In this document: in pieces, positions 33,827-43,164 of the stretch | Layout: each line of letters begins with the position of its first letter | Numbering within the stretch: position 1 is the stretch's first letter | Assembly (NCBI RefSeq): GCF_042648365.1 | Contig: NZ_JBHRXI010000025.1 | Span: 124,001-188,000, forward strand | From: Lutimaribacter_A marinistellae | GTDB taxonomy: Bacteria > Pseudomonadota > Alphaproteobacteria > Rhodobacterales > Rhodobacteraceae | DNA: 64,000 nucleotides | Direction: 5' to 3' | Notes under the pieces: model-generated | What the model saw: the letters and a program-made list of their open reading frames with translations, nothing else | The model's database searches: none | Told to the model about the DNA's origin: nothing | Made by a program: the position numbers and the translations under genes

Positions 33827-34813
33827 TCACGCAACGGCCGCCATGCGTTGTGCGAGCTTCAATGCCTCGACAAGGCTCGTCGGATTGGCCTTGCCTTGTC
33901 CGGCGATGTCGAAAGCCGTGCCATGATCCGGCGAGGTGCGAATGAACGGAAGACCAAGGGTGACGTTCACACCGCGGTCGAAATCGAGCGTCTTTATAGG
34001 GATAAGCGCCTGGTCATGGTACATCGCGATTGCGGCGTCATAATTCACGCGGGCGGCCTTGTGAAACAGGGTGTCAGCCGGATGTGGACCTGTCAGCGCA
34101 TAGCCCTGTTTTTCCATCTCGGCGATCAGCGGGGCGATCCAGTTCATCTCCTCATGGCCCATAGCACCGCCTTCACCTGCATGGGGGTTCAGGCCAGTCA
34201 CGGCGAGGCGTGGTTCGGCGATGCCGAACTGATCGCGCAGCGCCGTGTCCGTGATCTCGATCGTCTCACGCAAGAGCGCGGGGGTGAGGGTGCGGGGCAC
34301 ATCCGCAAGAGCAATGTGTATCGTGGTGGGCACGACGCGCAACTGTGGACTGGCGAGCATCATCACGACGCGACGGCGCCCTGCAATTGCTGCCAGAAAC
34401 TCCGTGTGGCCGGGATGGGCAAAGCCCGCCCCGTCAATCAGTGCTTTCTTGTGGATGGGTGCCGTACACAAGGCCGCGCATTGACCGCCGCGCACAAGCT
34501 CGACGCCGTATTCGATGGCCCGGATCACGCCGGTCGCGTTGCGAGGGTCCGGTTTTCCGGGGACAGCATCGCCGCCAAATTCGAGCGGAAGCACGGGCAG
34601 GGCATGGCCCGCAACCCGTTGGGCGCCGGCAGGTGTTTCAAGCAGTTGGACCGGCGTCCCGGCGGGCAGGTGATCGGGGTCACCAATCCAGACGAACGGA
34701 CAAGATTCGCGTAGCTGGTCCCATGCGCGCGCGGCTATTTCCGGCCCGATGCCTGCTGGTTCTCCGCAACTGAGTGCGATCGGTCGCCCCGAGGGGCTGG
34801 TTGCTTCATTCAT
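33827..34813 (-). CDS. pdxA: 4-hydroxythreonine-4-phosphate dehydrogenase
   Basis: 328 residues from the ATG at 34813 (a TTG one codon upstream is less likely). PdxA oxidises 4-phosphohydroxythreonine in pyridoxal phosphate synthesis and binds a divalent metal. Signatures are SCGEPAGIGPEIAARAW, GHTEFLAA with the metal histidine, GLNPHAGEGGAMG, and MYHDQALIPIKTLDFDRGVN near the C-terminus. Its start overlaps the surA stop by 8 bases, so it is translated as part of the envelope/rRNA-modification operon, the order known in many proteobacteria. Confidence 0.96.
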   Translation of the reverse strand: MNEATSPSGRPIALSCGEPAGIGPEIAARAWDQLRESCPFVWIGDPDHLPAGTPVQLLETPAGAQRVAGHALPVLPLEFGGDAVPGKPDPRNATGVIRAIEYGVELVRGGQCAALCTAPIHKKALIDGAGFAHPGHTEFLAAIAGRRRVVMMLASPQLRVVPTTIHIALADVPRTLTPALLRETIEITDTALRDQFGIAEPRLAVTGLNPHAGEGGAMGHEEMNWIAPLIAEMEKQGYALTGPHPADTLFHKAARVNYDAAIAMYHDQALIPIKTLDFDRGVNVTLGLPFIRTSPDHGTAFDIAGQGKANPTSLVEALKLAQRMAAVA

Positions 34814-36053
34814 CAACGATGACCGCGTCGGCTCGCAATTGCGCTATTAGGCTATCGGCAAAGGCCTGCAACCGCTGCTGCGTCAGGGCATTTGCAACTT
34901 CTTCGCGCGAGGCATCCCCGCCCAGATCGCGTGTGCGGTTGCAAAGCATGAGAAAGACGAGCGTCTGGCCGTTGTTGCGCGTCAGCGCGGTCGAGACTTC
35001 GTTGTTGTCGAGCTTTGCGAGTTCCAGCGCTATGTCGTTTGGTATTTCGCCCGGAGCCGCGCTGACACGGTCAAGCACCTGTTCCGGCTGGTCTTTTGCG
35101 ACACCGTAGAGATCGTCGCACACGTCAACGCGATTGCGCAGTTCTGCCGCCGCACTCAAACCTTCGGCGCTGCGGCCTCCGGCGATGTAATAGGCCGCGT
35201 AATCGATCTTGGAATACGTAGGCGTTCCAGTCGCTGCCTCGCGCACGTCGCGCATCTGGAACAGGGCGATCGCGTTCGGCAGGGTGATCGGGTCCGACAC
35301 TTCGCCGGGTTTCAGCGACAGGATCTCGGGTTGAAGCGCGGGCGGCAAGTCGGCGAGCGGGATCCAAGGTAGCCGACCGCCCTGGCTGGCGGTTTCCGCG
35401 GCGGAATACTGCGCCGCCGCTGCCTCGAACGCGCCAAAGCTGTTCAGTTGAGACAGTTCGCGTGTGATCGAGTCCACCTGGTCAAGAGTCTGCGGCGTCA
35501 CCGGAACAATCAACTCGGACAGCAGAACCTGGAGGCCGCCGCCGCCGCCAAGACCCATCGCCCGGTCAATCTCGTCCGGGTTGGGTCTGGCTTGGGCTAG
35601 GTAGCGCGTGCTGATATAATCGCGCCAAGCAATCTGCATCGCCACGAAATCACGCAGCGTCTCGGCATCGACACCAACCTCGGCAAGTGCTTGCAGGAAT
35701 TCTTCGGTTGTAAGGCGCCCGCGCGAGGCGAACTCGTCGATGCCTTGCTGCACACCCTCGGGCGGATAGTCGATGCCAGCCTCGCGCAACGCTTGAAGGC
35801 GCAACTTGTCGTCGATCAGTGAATTGCGGACGTCTTGTTCGGAAGAACCGGGAATACGGAGCGTTTCGAAGAACAACTGCCGTTGAGCGATTTCGTAGCG
35901 TGTCACGATGTCGGAGTTGACGCGGATCGCAGGCGAAAAGAGGCTCTGCGCCGAAAGCGGCGCGGTGGACAGCGTCACCGCCAAGGCCAGCGGAAGCGTT
36001 CTGCGCATCCAACGGGCGGCGGTTCGGGTCAGCGGGTTCAGGAAGTTTTGCAT
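34806..36053 (-). CDS. surA: Periplasmic chaperone/peptidyl-prolyl isomerase SurA
   Basis: 415 residues. A basic N-terminus and a hydrophobic segment (TLPLALAVTLSTAPLSAQ, about 19-36) form the signal peptide. The SurA N-terminal chaperone domain follows (VNSDIVTRYEIAQRQLFFET and RNSLIDDKLRLQALREAGID), then one parvulin-like PPIase region (about 175-285). SurA escorts outer-membrane proteins, LptD among them, to the BAM complex, which fits its place directly behind lptD. The start lies inside the end of lptD (16-base overlap). Confidence 0.93.
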   Translation of the reverse strand: MQNFLNPLTRTAARWMRRTLPLALAVTLSTAPLSAQSLFSPAIRVNSDIVTRYEIAQRQLFFETLRIPGSSEQDVRNSLIDDKLRLQALREAGIDYPPEGVQQGIDEFASRGRLTTEEFLQALAEVGVDAETLRDFVAMQIAWRDYISTRYLAQARPNPDEIDRAMGLGGGGGLQVLLSELIVPVTPQTLDQVDSITRELSQLNSFGAFEAAAAQYSAAETASQGGRLPWIPLADLPPALQPEILSLKPGEVSDPITLPNAIALFQMRDVREAATGTPTYSKIDYAAYYIAGGRSAEGLSAAAELRNRVDVCDDLYGVAKDQPEQVLDRVSAAPGEIPNDIALELAKLDNNEVSTALTRNNGQTLVFLMLCNRTRDLGGDASREEVANALTQQRLQAFADSLIAQLRADAVIVDE

Positions 36054-38191
36054 GATCGCCTGTATTCTTTGTTGCCGCTTTCCACGGCGAAGCCGTTCAG
36101 CGCGATGGTAAAGCCGAAATCGGTCGAAGGCTCAACACTTGTCGAGGACGTATACCGCCGGTTTATGGATACATTGAATGTTACGCATTCGTTCCGGTAG
36201 ATCGCGCCCACACCCGCGTTGATGGCGCGGCTGTCTTCGATATCGTAACGAATATTGGCCAATGCGGTCCAGTTCGGGGTGACGTCGTAGCTGCCATCGA
36301 ACCAGACTTCGGACACGGCAAGTGCGCGGTTTTCGGCCGGATCCCGCCCAAGCCAGAGATAGCTGCCAGAGATATCGGTCCGCTCGTTCGACCAGGTAGC
36401 ACGCAATTCCGCCTTGGAGAAATTGAACTGGTCGTTGAGAAGCCCCCGCGCGATGAGCGACAGGCTGTCTTCCATCCTGATCTGTCCTGCAACGAGCAGG
36501 TCGGATGTTGTGCCGCCCAGTCCAGACGTCTTGGAGAACCCCGGATCGGCATCACGGCGGTACACTTGGCCAAGCGTTGCGTAAGCCTCCCAGCCCGATG
36601 GATCGAACCGCGCCCAGTTGACACCGAGGACCGCGGTGGTTCCATCCTCGCGCCGGTCGGGGGCGGGAAAGCGAGACAAGGCCAGCAAGTTGCCCTGGTC
36701 GAACTCGACAAATCCGCTTTCGTCATTTGGCACATTCGTATCTGAGACGTGGCTCCAACCGATCTGCGCTATGGGTTCCAGCATCTGCCGGGCGCCGGCG
36801 ATTTCCGTCCGTGCCATTGGATACCGCAGGGTCAGTGCCGCGCGGGGTGTTGTTCGGGTCGTGTCGGGTGGATAACTGCTGTCATCCCAAACATGGAACT
36901 GTTCGACGGACGCACCCATCCGCCAGTCAGCGCGTATGCCCGAATATGTCCAGCTTCTCAGCCATTCCGCATCTGCGGTAAAGCGGCCGACGTCGCGGCC
37001 CAGCATGTCCGCTGAGGTCGTTCGCTTGTGTCCGTGGGCAAGTGCGGTCAGGCGCACTTCTCCTCCCAGTCCCGCTGGAAAGAACCGACGCTGGTAGGCG
37101 AGGTCAATGATGTCCGAGGGGATCTGGCTTTCGATTTCGCTGTCGCGCAGCGTCTCGAAGTGAATGAAGCTGGTGTAGAAGAACGTGTCCCGCTTGATCC
37201 GTTCCAGCGAGATCTGGCTGCGCAGGCGGTCGTAGTCGGGCAGGCCGTAATCGACGAGATAGGCATTGTCCGAGGTCGTCTGAACCTGGAAATCGAGCTT
37301 GAAGTCGTTGCGCAGGGCAAATCGACCGTTGGCAAAGAAATATCCGCGGTCATCGTCGGGTTGCAGATCGTCGCGGGTGTGTGCGCCCTCGATTTCAATC
37401 CGTCCGCGGCGAAAGGCCTGCCGGTATCGGTAGAAAAGCGTGCGCGTCTTCGACGACACGTACGGTGTCAACGTCAGATCGCGATGATCTCCGAGACGGA
37501 AGAAGTACGGTAGTTTCACGCCCGTCGAAAGCTGAGATGTCGTTCGCACCGACGGAATCAAGAAACCCGTAGCGCGATCGAGCGTGGGATCTGGCAGGCG
37601 CATGACCGGCAGATAGAAAATGGGTACATCGAGCACACGAAACTGCGCGTTCTCGAAATAGAGTTGCCGTTCCAACTCGTCATGCGTGACCTTTTGTGCC
37701 CGTATCTGCCAGAGCGGAGGTCGACCATCCTCGCAGACATGGCAGGACGTGACAGCCGTCTTGTATAGCTGGGTGTAGCGTCCACCCACGCGGGTCATCT
37801 GCAGGGCGGCAAGTTGAAGCTGCTGGTCGAAAACCATTCGAGCACTTGTCAGAAGCCCGTTCCGCAGTTCATTGTCGAGTTCCGCGGCATCAGCCAGGAT
37901 GGTAACCGCGCCGCCTTGGTCAATGCGGATCGGCCCGACCACTGACAATTGTCCTGTCGCGCGGTCGTAGGTAATCCTCCTTGCCTGCAGGCGAACGTCA
38001 CCCTGATAAGCTTCGACATTGCCTTCGGCGATAAGCTGGCGCTCTGGTGTGATGAACACGCTGTCGGCGACAAGCATCGCGGGGCGCTGTGCCTCTGTTT
38101 CCGCTGGCTGTGCCCCGCTGGTCTGCGCGACCGACAGGCCGGGCAGGGCCATCGCGGCGCCAAGGACCAACAAGGCGAGGCAGCGACGCAT
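36038..38191 (-). CDS. lptD: LPS-assembly outer-membrane protein LptD
   Basis: 717 residues with signal peptide MRRCLALLVLGAAMALPG. The N-terminal OstA/LptA-like jellyroll (RPAMLVADSVFITPERQLIA, then repeated strands up to about residue 150) leads to the C-terminal beta-barrel, which begins around PYFFRLGDHRDLTLTPYVSS and ends with the barrel-type strand DFGFTIALNGFAVESG. LptD with LptE inserts LPS into the outer leaflet. Cysteines occur in SCHVCEDG and near the C-terminus, so disulfides are possible. Starts 1 base after the lptG stop. Confidence 0.95.
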   Translation of the reverse strand: MRRCLALLVLGAAMALPGLSVAQTSGAQPAETEAQRPAMLVADSVFITPERQLIAEGNVEAYQGDVRLQARRITYDRATGQLSVVGPIRIDQGGAVTILADAAELDNELRNGLLTSARMVFDQQLQLAALQMTRVGGRYTQLYKTAVTSCHVCEDGRPPLWQIRAQKVTHDELERQLYFENAQFRVLDVPIFYLPVMRLPDPTLDRATGFLIPSVRTTSQLSTGVKLPYFFRLGDHRDLTLTPYVSSKTRTLFYRYRQAFRRGRIEIEGAHTRDDLQPDDDRGYFFANGRFALRNDFKLDFQVQTTSDNAYLVDYGLPDYDRLRSQISLERIKRDTFFYTSFIHFETLRDSEIESQIPSDIIDLAYQRRFFPAGLGGEVRLTALAHGHKRTTSADMLGRDVGRFTADAEWLRSWTYSGIRADWRMGASVEQFHVWDDSSYPPDTTRTTPRAALTLRYPMARTEIAGARQMLEPIAQIGWSHVSDTNVPNDESGFVEFDQGNLLALSRFPAPDRREDGTTAVLGVNWARFDPSGWEAYATLGQVYRRDADPGFSKTSGLGGTTSDLLVAGQIRMEDSLSLIARGLLNDQFNFSKAELRATWSNERTDISGSYLWLGRDPAENRALAVSEVWFDGSYDVTPNWTALANIRYDIEDSRAINAGVGAIYRNECVTFNVSINRRYTSSTSVEPSTDFGFTIALNGFAVESGNKEYRRSCKTS

Positions 38192-38192
38192 G

Positions 38193-39293
38193 TCAGCCGT
38201 CCTCCGAGTACAAGAGAAGACCGAAGGTAAGCATCAAAGCAGCCACCGGTGGAGCCCAAGCGGCGAGTATGATCGGAATCTGCCCATTCTCTCCAAGGAT
38301 TTGCGCGAAATTTCGAACGAAATAAAGGGCAAAACCCAATAGAACTGCAGTAAGCACCGCAACGCCGGTTCCCCCGAACCTGACATGCCTCATGGTGAAC
38401 GCGGCGCCAACCAGAACCATCGAGACCAGAAACATCGGGCGCGCCAGCTGGACCTGCAGCCAGACTTCGTGCTGTTTGGTGTTGAACCCGGCCTCGCGCA
38501 GTGCTGCGATCACCTCGGGCAAATCGTAGATCGAGATCGTATCCTGGTTGCTCAGCGTGTCGCGAATGCGGTCCTGGGTAAGAGTGGTCGGGATATCCAG
38601 CGTCTCATGCAGAACGGCATTTGCTTCGGGGTTGATGCCCGCAACCAGTGGCCAGACCTTTGCATTTCGCAAGACCCAGGTGTCCGTGGCCAGTTCAGCG
38701 CTGTCAGAGAAGATTTGCCGGACTGGCCCGCCATCCTTGGCAAAGGTAAGGATCGTGACGTTGTAGAGGGTAATGCCCTCGCCGCCGAAGCCGGTGGCGT
38801 GAATGACAGATTGCCCGCCCGTCGGCGATCCTTGTCTTAGCCACAAACCTTCGCCCGAAAACGACAGCGCCGACGCGCCGCCATTGCGATAAGTATCCGA
38901 CAGTCGTTGGTACCGCTCGCTCGTTGCAGCAACGATGGGGTTCAGCATCGCAACTGCCAGCACGCCAATGATCAGCGCGACCAGGACCGGGGCAACCAGC
39001 GCGCGAATGCCTGACCGACCGATGGCGCGGGTTGCAACCAGTTCGGAGCTGCGCGCAAGGCTCACGAACAGTACGATCGTGGCCAGGATCATCAGCAGGG
39101 GCAGGATCTCGCTCATGGTCGCGGGCGCATTCAGAAGTGTCAGCCGAAACACTTGACCAAAGCTTAGCCCCACACCTTCGAACCGTCGTACCTGCTCGAT
39201 CAGATCGACGAGGAGGATGAGCGACAGAAAGATCGCGCCAATGACGAGGAAGCTTTGCAGAAAGAGACGTGCAAAGTAACGGTCAAGGATCAT
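38193..39293 (-). CDS. lptG: LPS export ABC transporter permease LptG
   Basis: 366 residues from the ATG at 39293, which follows AAGGAG by 8 bases; the frame open to 39350 has no ribosome site. LptG with LptF and LptB extracts LPS from the inner membrane. The protein has the six-helix layout: ILDRYFARLFLQSFLVIGAI and two more helices, a periplasmic jellyroll, then ARPMFLVSMVLVGAAFTMRH and final helices ending LMLTFGLLLYSEDG. These match LptG rather than LptF. lptF, normally just upstream, is absent here. Confidence 0.94.
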   Translation of the reverse strand: MILDRYFARLFLQSFLVIGAIFLSLILLVDLIEQVRRFEGVGLSFGQVFRLTLLNAPATMSEILPLLMILATIVLFVSLARSSELVATRAIGRSGIRALVAPVLVALIIGVLAVAMLNPIVAATSERYQRLSDTYRNGGASALSFSGEGLWLRQGSPTGGQSVIHATGFGGEGITLYNVTILTFAKDGGPVRQIFSDSAELATDTWVLRNAKVWPLVAGINPEANAVLHETLDIPTTLTQDRIRDTLSNQDTISIYDLPEVIAALREAGFNTKQHEVWLQVQLARPMFLVSMVLVGAAFTMRHVRFGGTGVAVLTAVLLGFALYFVRNFAQILGENGQIPIILAAWAPPVAALMLTFGLLLYSEDG

Positions 39294-39342
39294 GCACACC
39301 GCTCCTTGCGGGATGCCAGCAGGGGAATCGGGCGGGGCACAT

Positions 39343-39393
39343 GCAGGCAACCCGTTGCCGGGCCTATGAAATAGGGCGACAGCCCTTGCCTGC
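39343..39393. repeat. Imperfect inverted repeat between lptG and pepA
   Basis: GCAGGCAA (39343-39350) and TTGCCTGC (39386-39393) form an 8-bp outer stem. Inside it, CCTAT (39363-39367) pairs with ATAGG (39371-39375), and CCCG-TTGC-CGGG gives a third small stem, so the 51 bases can fold into a branched hairpin. It sits in the 264-base spacer where lptF would be expected. Confidence 0.5.
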
Positions 39394-39557
39394 CATTTCG
39401 TGACACTGCGATCCCCCCGGAACCTGCCAGTCGTTTTCGGGAGACACTAGACGAAATCGATGCCGCCGAAAACTGCTATCTGGTCAAGGGCACGGGGCCG
39501 CGCTACCCATATGGCCGACATGAACACAGCATCGCATTTGCCAAAGGAGCGCACGAC

Positions 39558-41039
<1,482 letters not shown>

Positions 41040-41047
41040 GCTGGCGC

Positions 41048-41506
41048 ATGGGCGCAGTCTATTTCTATCACCTGACGCGCCGTCCGCTGGACGAGACCTT
41101 GTCCGTTTTGTTGGGCAAGTCTCTGCAGGCAGGTTGGCGCGTCGCCGTGCGAGGGCGGGAACCGGACCGGCTGGCTTGGCTTGATGAGAAGCTGTGGCTG
41201 GGTGCCGAGGACGGTTTCCTTCCGCACGGGTTGGCCGGCGGCCCGTATGATGCGCTGCAACCGGTCTTGTTGGGAAATGAGCGCACCGCCGGAAACAGTC
41301 CGCATTGCGTCATGTCGATTGACGGCGCCGAGATCGCGGCGGACGAGGTGCAGGCACTTGAGCGGACCTGCATTCTCTTTGACGGAGGCGACGACGCTGC
41401 CGTTCAGCATGCGCGCCGCCAGTGGCGGGAGCTTACCAAGGCGGGGTGTTCGGCGAAGTACTGGTCCGAAGAGTCGGGTCGGTGGGAGATGAAGGCCGAG
41501 GCATGA
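41048..41506 (+). CDS. holC: DNA polymerase III subunit chi
   Basis: 152 residues. Typical chi features are the opening AVYFYHLTRRPLDETLSVLL, LLGKSLQAGWRVAVRG, and LWLGAEDGFLPHG followed by QPVLLGN. Chi links the clamp-loader complex to SSB during replication. It lies 8 bases after pepA, the conserved pepA-holC pairing, and is convergent with the clan AA protease gene. Confidence 0.94.
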   Translation: MGAVYFYHLTRRPLDETLSVLLGKSLQAGWRVAVRGREPDRLAWLDEKLWLGAEDGFLPHGLAGGPYDALQPVLLGNERTAGNSPHCVMSIDGAEIAADEVQALERTCILFDGGDDAAVQHARRQWRELTKAGCSAKYWSEESGRWEMKAEA

Positions 41507-41536
41507 CGCCGTTACGATTAGGCGGTGTCGATCCAA

Positions 41537-42118
41537 TTATCGGGTCAGGACAAGCGCGCCGTCTGCGATCGAGACGGAGGCCCAGCGGTTGAGATAGGTC
41601 ATGCCCAAGAGGGAGCGGTCCATCTGTCCTTCATTGACCCAGGCCGTCACACCGCGGTCTTCGAATTCGCCCAGCGTGATGGTATCGAGTTCGACCGGAG
41701 CAATGCGCACTTCACCATTTGCCGTCATTGCCCGACCAAAGAAGTTGAGGTTATCAAGGTCTACCCCGATGCGGCGGGCATCTCCATTCGTCAATACGAC
41801 CTGGCTGGCGCCGGTATCGACCAGAAACTCTACCGGTGTATCGTTGACCAGCAGCCTCAGGTAGTAATGCCCGTCGGGTCCGCGTGGCACGCGGATGGAC
41901 TCCTCGGTAACGACCATGCTTGAACTCGGCGAAACGGTGCCGCGTATATCTTCCCACAGACCGACGACAGCTATCACGCCGATAAAGATGAATACCCAGG
42001 CCGCAGCCTGCTGGACGGTTTTGCCAAGGTTTGCGCGGTGATGGGTGAAGTACCAGAAAAGCAAAGCCGCACCCAGAAGGGCCAAGTAGAGAACGCTTGC
42101 GACGTCGGTACCGTCCAT
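41537..42118 (-). CDS. Membrane-bound clan AA (retropepsin-like) aspartic protease, TIGR02281 type
   Basis: 193 residues. Two membrane helices (about 8-24 and 38-54) precede a single retropepsin-type domain with the catalytic aspartate D101 in FLVDTGASQVVLTNGDARRI; the flap/later part reads VRIAPVELDTITLGEFEDRG and LLGMTYLNRW. As in retroviral proteases it must dimerise to be active. The domain is probably periplasmic. The family is common in alphaproteobacteria; its substrates are unknown here. Confidence 0.88.
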   Translation of the reverse strand: MDGTDVASVLYLALLGAALLFWYFTHHRANLGKTVQQAAAWVFIFIGVIAVVGLWEDIRGTVSPSSSMVVTEESIRVPRGPDGHYYLRLLVNDTPVEFLVDTGASQVVLTNGDARRIGVDLDNLNFFGRAMTANGEVRIAPVELDTITLGEFEDRGVTAWVNEGQMDRSLLGMTYLNRWASVSIADGALVLTR

Positions 42119-42157
42119 GATGACTCCTTGCAGCAGTATTCCTGCAAGATATAGGCG

Positions 42158-42781
42158 TCAGGCCGCGAAACCGAAGGCCCGCAACCCTTCGAGAATGAAC
42201 TGAACGGAAAGCGCGGCCAGCAGCATGCCCAAAAGCCGGGTGACGACGTTGAGGCCTGTCTTGCCCAGAATGCGCGCCAAAACGCCGCCCGTAAGAAACA
42301 GGAACAAAACGATGGCCATGACGGCGAGCATGGCCGCCGAGGCGTAGGCGATGCCTTCGAGGCCCGGTTTTGCGCCTGCAAGCAGGATCATCGACGCGAT
42401 GGAACCTGGCCCTGCGATGAGAGGAATGGCAATCGGAAAGACGGACGGGTCGGGCGCATCGGCCTCCTCGGCGCGGTCCTCGCGCCGCTTGGTCCGCCGC
42501 TCGAACAGCATGTCCAGCGCCGTGAGGAACAGGAGAGCGCCGCCTGCGACGCGAAAGGCGGGCATGGAGATACCTATGAAGCCAAGCACCGCCTCGCCAA
42601 AGGCGGCAAAGACCAAAAGCACGGCGATCGAGGTCACGCAGGCGCGGACCGCAATACGTCGACGGGTTGCCGCTGGCATTTCGTGGGTCAGGGCGACGAA
42701 AACCGGTGTCGTACCAAATGGGTCGATGACGACGAAAAGGGTCGTGAACGCGGTGATCAGGAAGGCTGTGTCAACAATCAT
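42158..42781 (-). CDS. MarC-family integral membrane protein
   Basis: 207 residues with six hydrophobic helices. Family signatures include VIDPFGTTPVFVALTHEM, VLGFIGISMPAFRVAGGALL, and FPIAIPLIAGPGSIASMILL. Once linked to multiple antibiotic resistance, MarC proteins have no confirmed transport substrate. Its start overlaps the ACT gene stop by 4 bases (ATGA), so it is the last member of the overlapping operon ABC-F, ACT, marC. Confidence 0.92.
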   Translation of the reverse strand: MIVDTAFLITAFTTLFVVIDPFGTTPVFVALTHEMPAATRRRIAVRACVTSIAVLLVFAAFGEAVLGFIGISMPAFRVAGGALLFLTALDMLFERRTKRREDRAEEADAPDPSVFPIAIPLIAGPGSIASMILLAGAKPGLEGIAYASAAMLAVMAIVLFLFLTGGVLARILGKTGLNVVTRLLGMLLAALSVQFILEGLRAFGFAA

Positions 42782-43164
42782 GCGCCACTTTCCTGCAAGT
42801 TTCGCAATATGTCCAAAGCCTTGTCTGCCGCTTCTGTCGGGACAAAAACATGGTCATGATGTAGTCCGGCGACCATGTTCGCAGGGATATCCGCCCGCGC
42901 CAAGGCACCCGATACGGCAGCAGTCAAGCCGACCCCGTCGAGGGCGGAGTTCACCCGCAATGTGATGCACCGCATCGGAAGCGCTTTGTCGGGCGCGTGT
43001 GACAGCGGCACGATCAGTGACATGCCTTCCTCTTCGGCAACGCTGGCAAAAGTGCCATCGGGCCAAGGTCTGCCGGTTTCCCAAAGGGCAAACGCGAATT
43101 CGCCCGCGCGCAGATCCGGGTTCATGCCCGAGATCATTGCCGCGGTTTCGCGCACGACGCTCAT
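42778..43164 (-). CDS. ACT-domain protein
   Basis: 128 residues from the ATG at 43164, preceded by AGAGGGGG. Two ACT-like halves can be seen: FAFALWETGRPWPDGTFASV with EEEGMSLIVPLSHAP, and RCITLRVNSALDGVGLTAAV with ADIPANMVAGLHHDHVFVP. ACT domains bind small ligands, often amino acids; this stand-alone form is usually annotated only as ACT domain protein. It overlaps both neighbours by 4 bases, so it is tightly coupled to the ABC-F and MarC genes. Confidence 0.85.
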   Translation of the reverse strand: MSVVRETAAMISGMNPDLRAGEFAFALWETGRPWPDGTFASVAEEEGMSLIVPLSHAPDKALPMRCITLRVNSALDGVGLTAAVSGALARADIPANMVAGLHHDHVFVPTEAADKALDILRNLQESGA

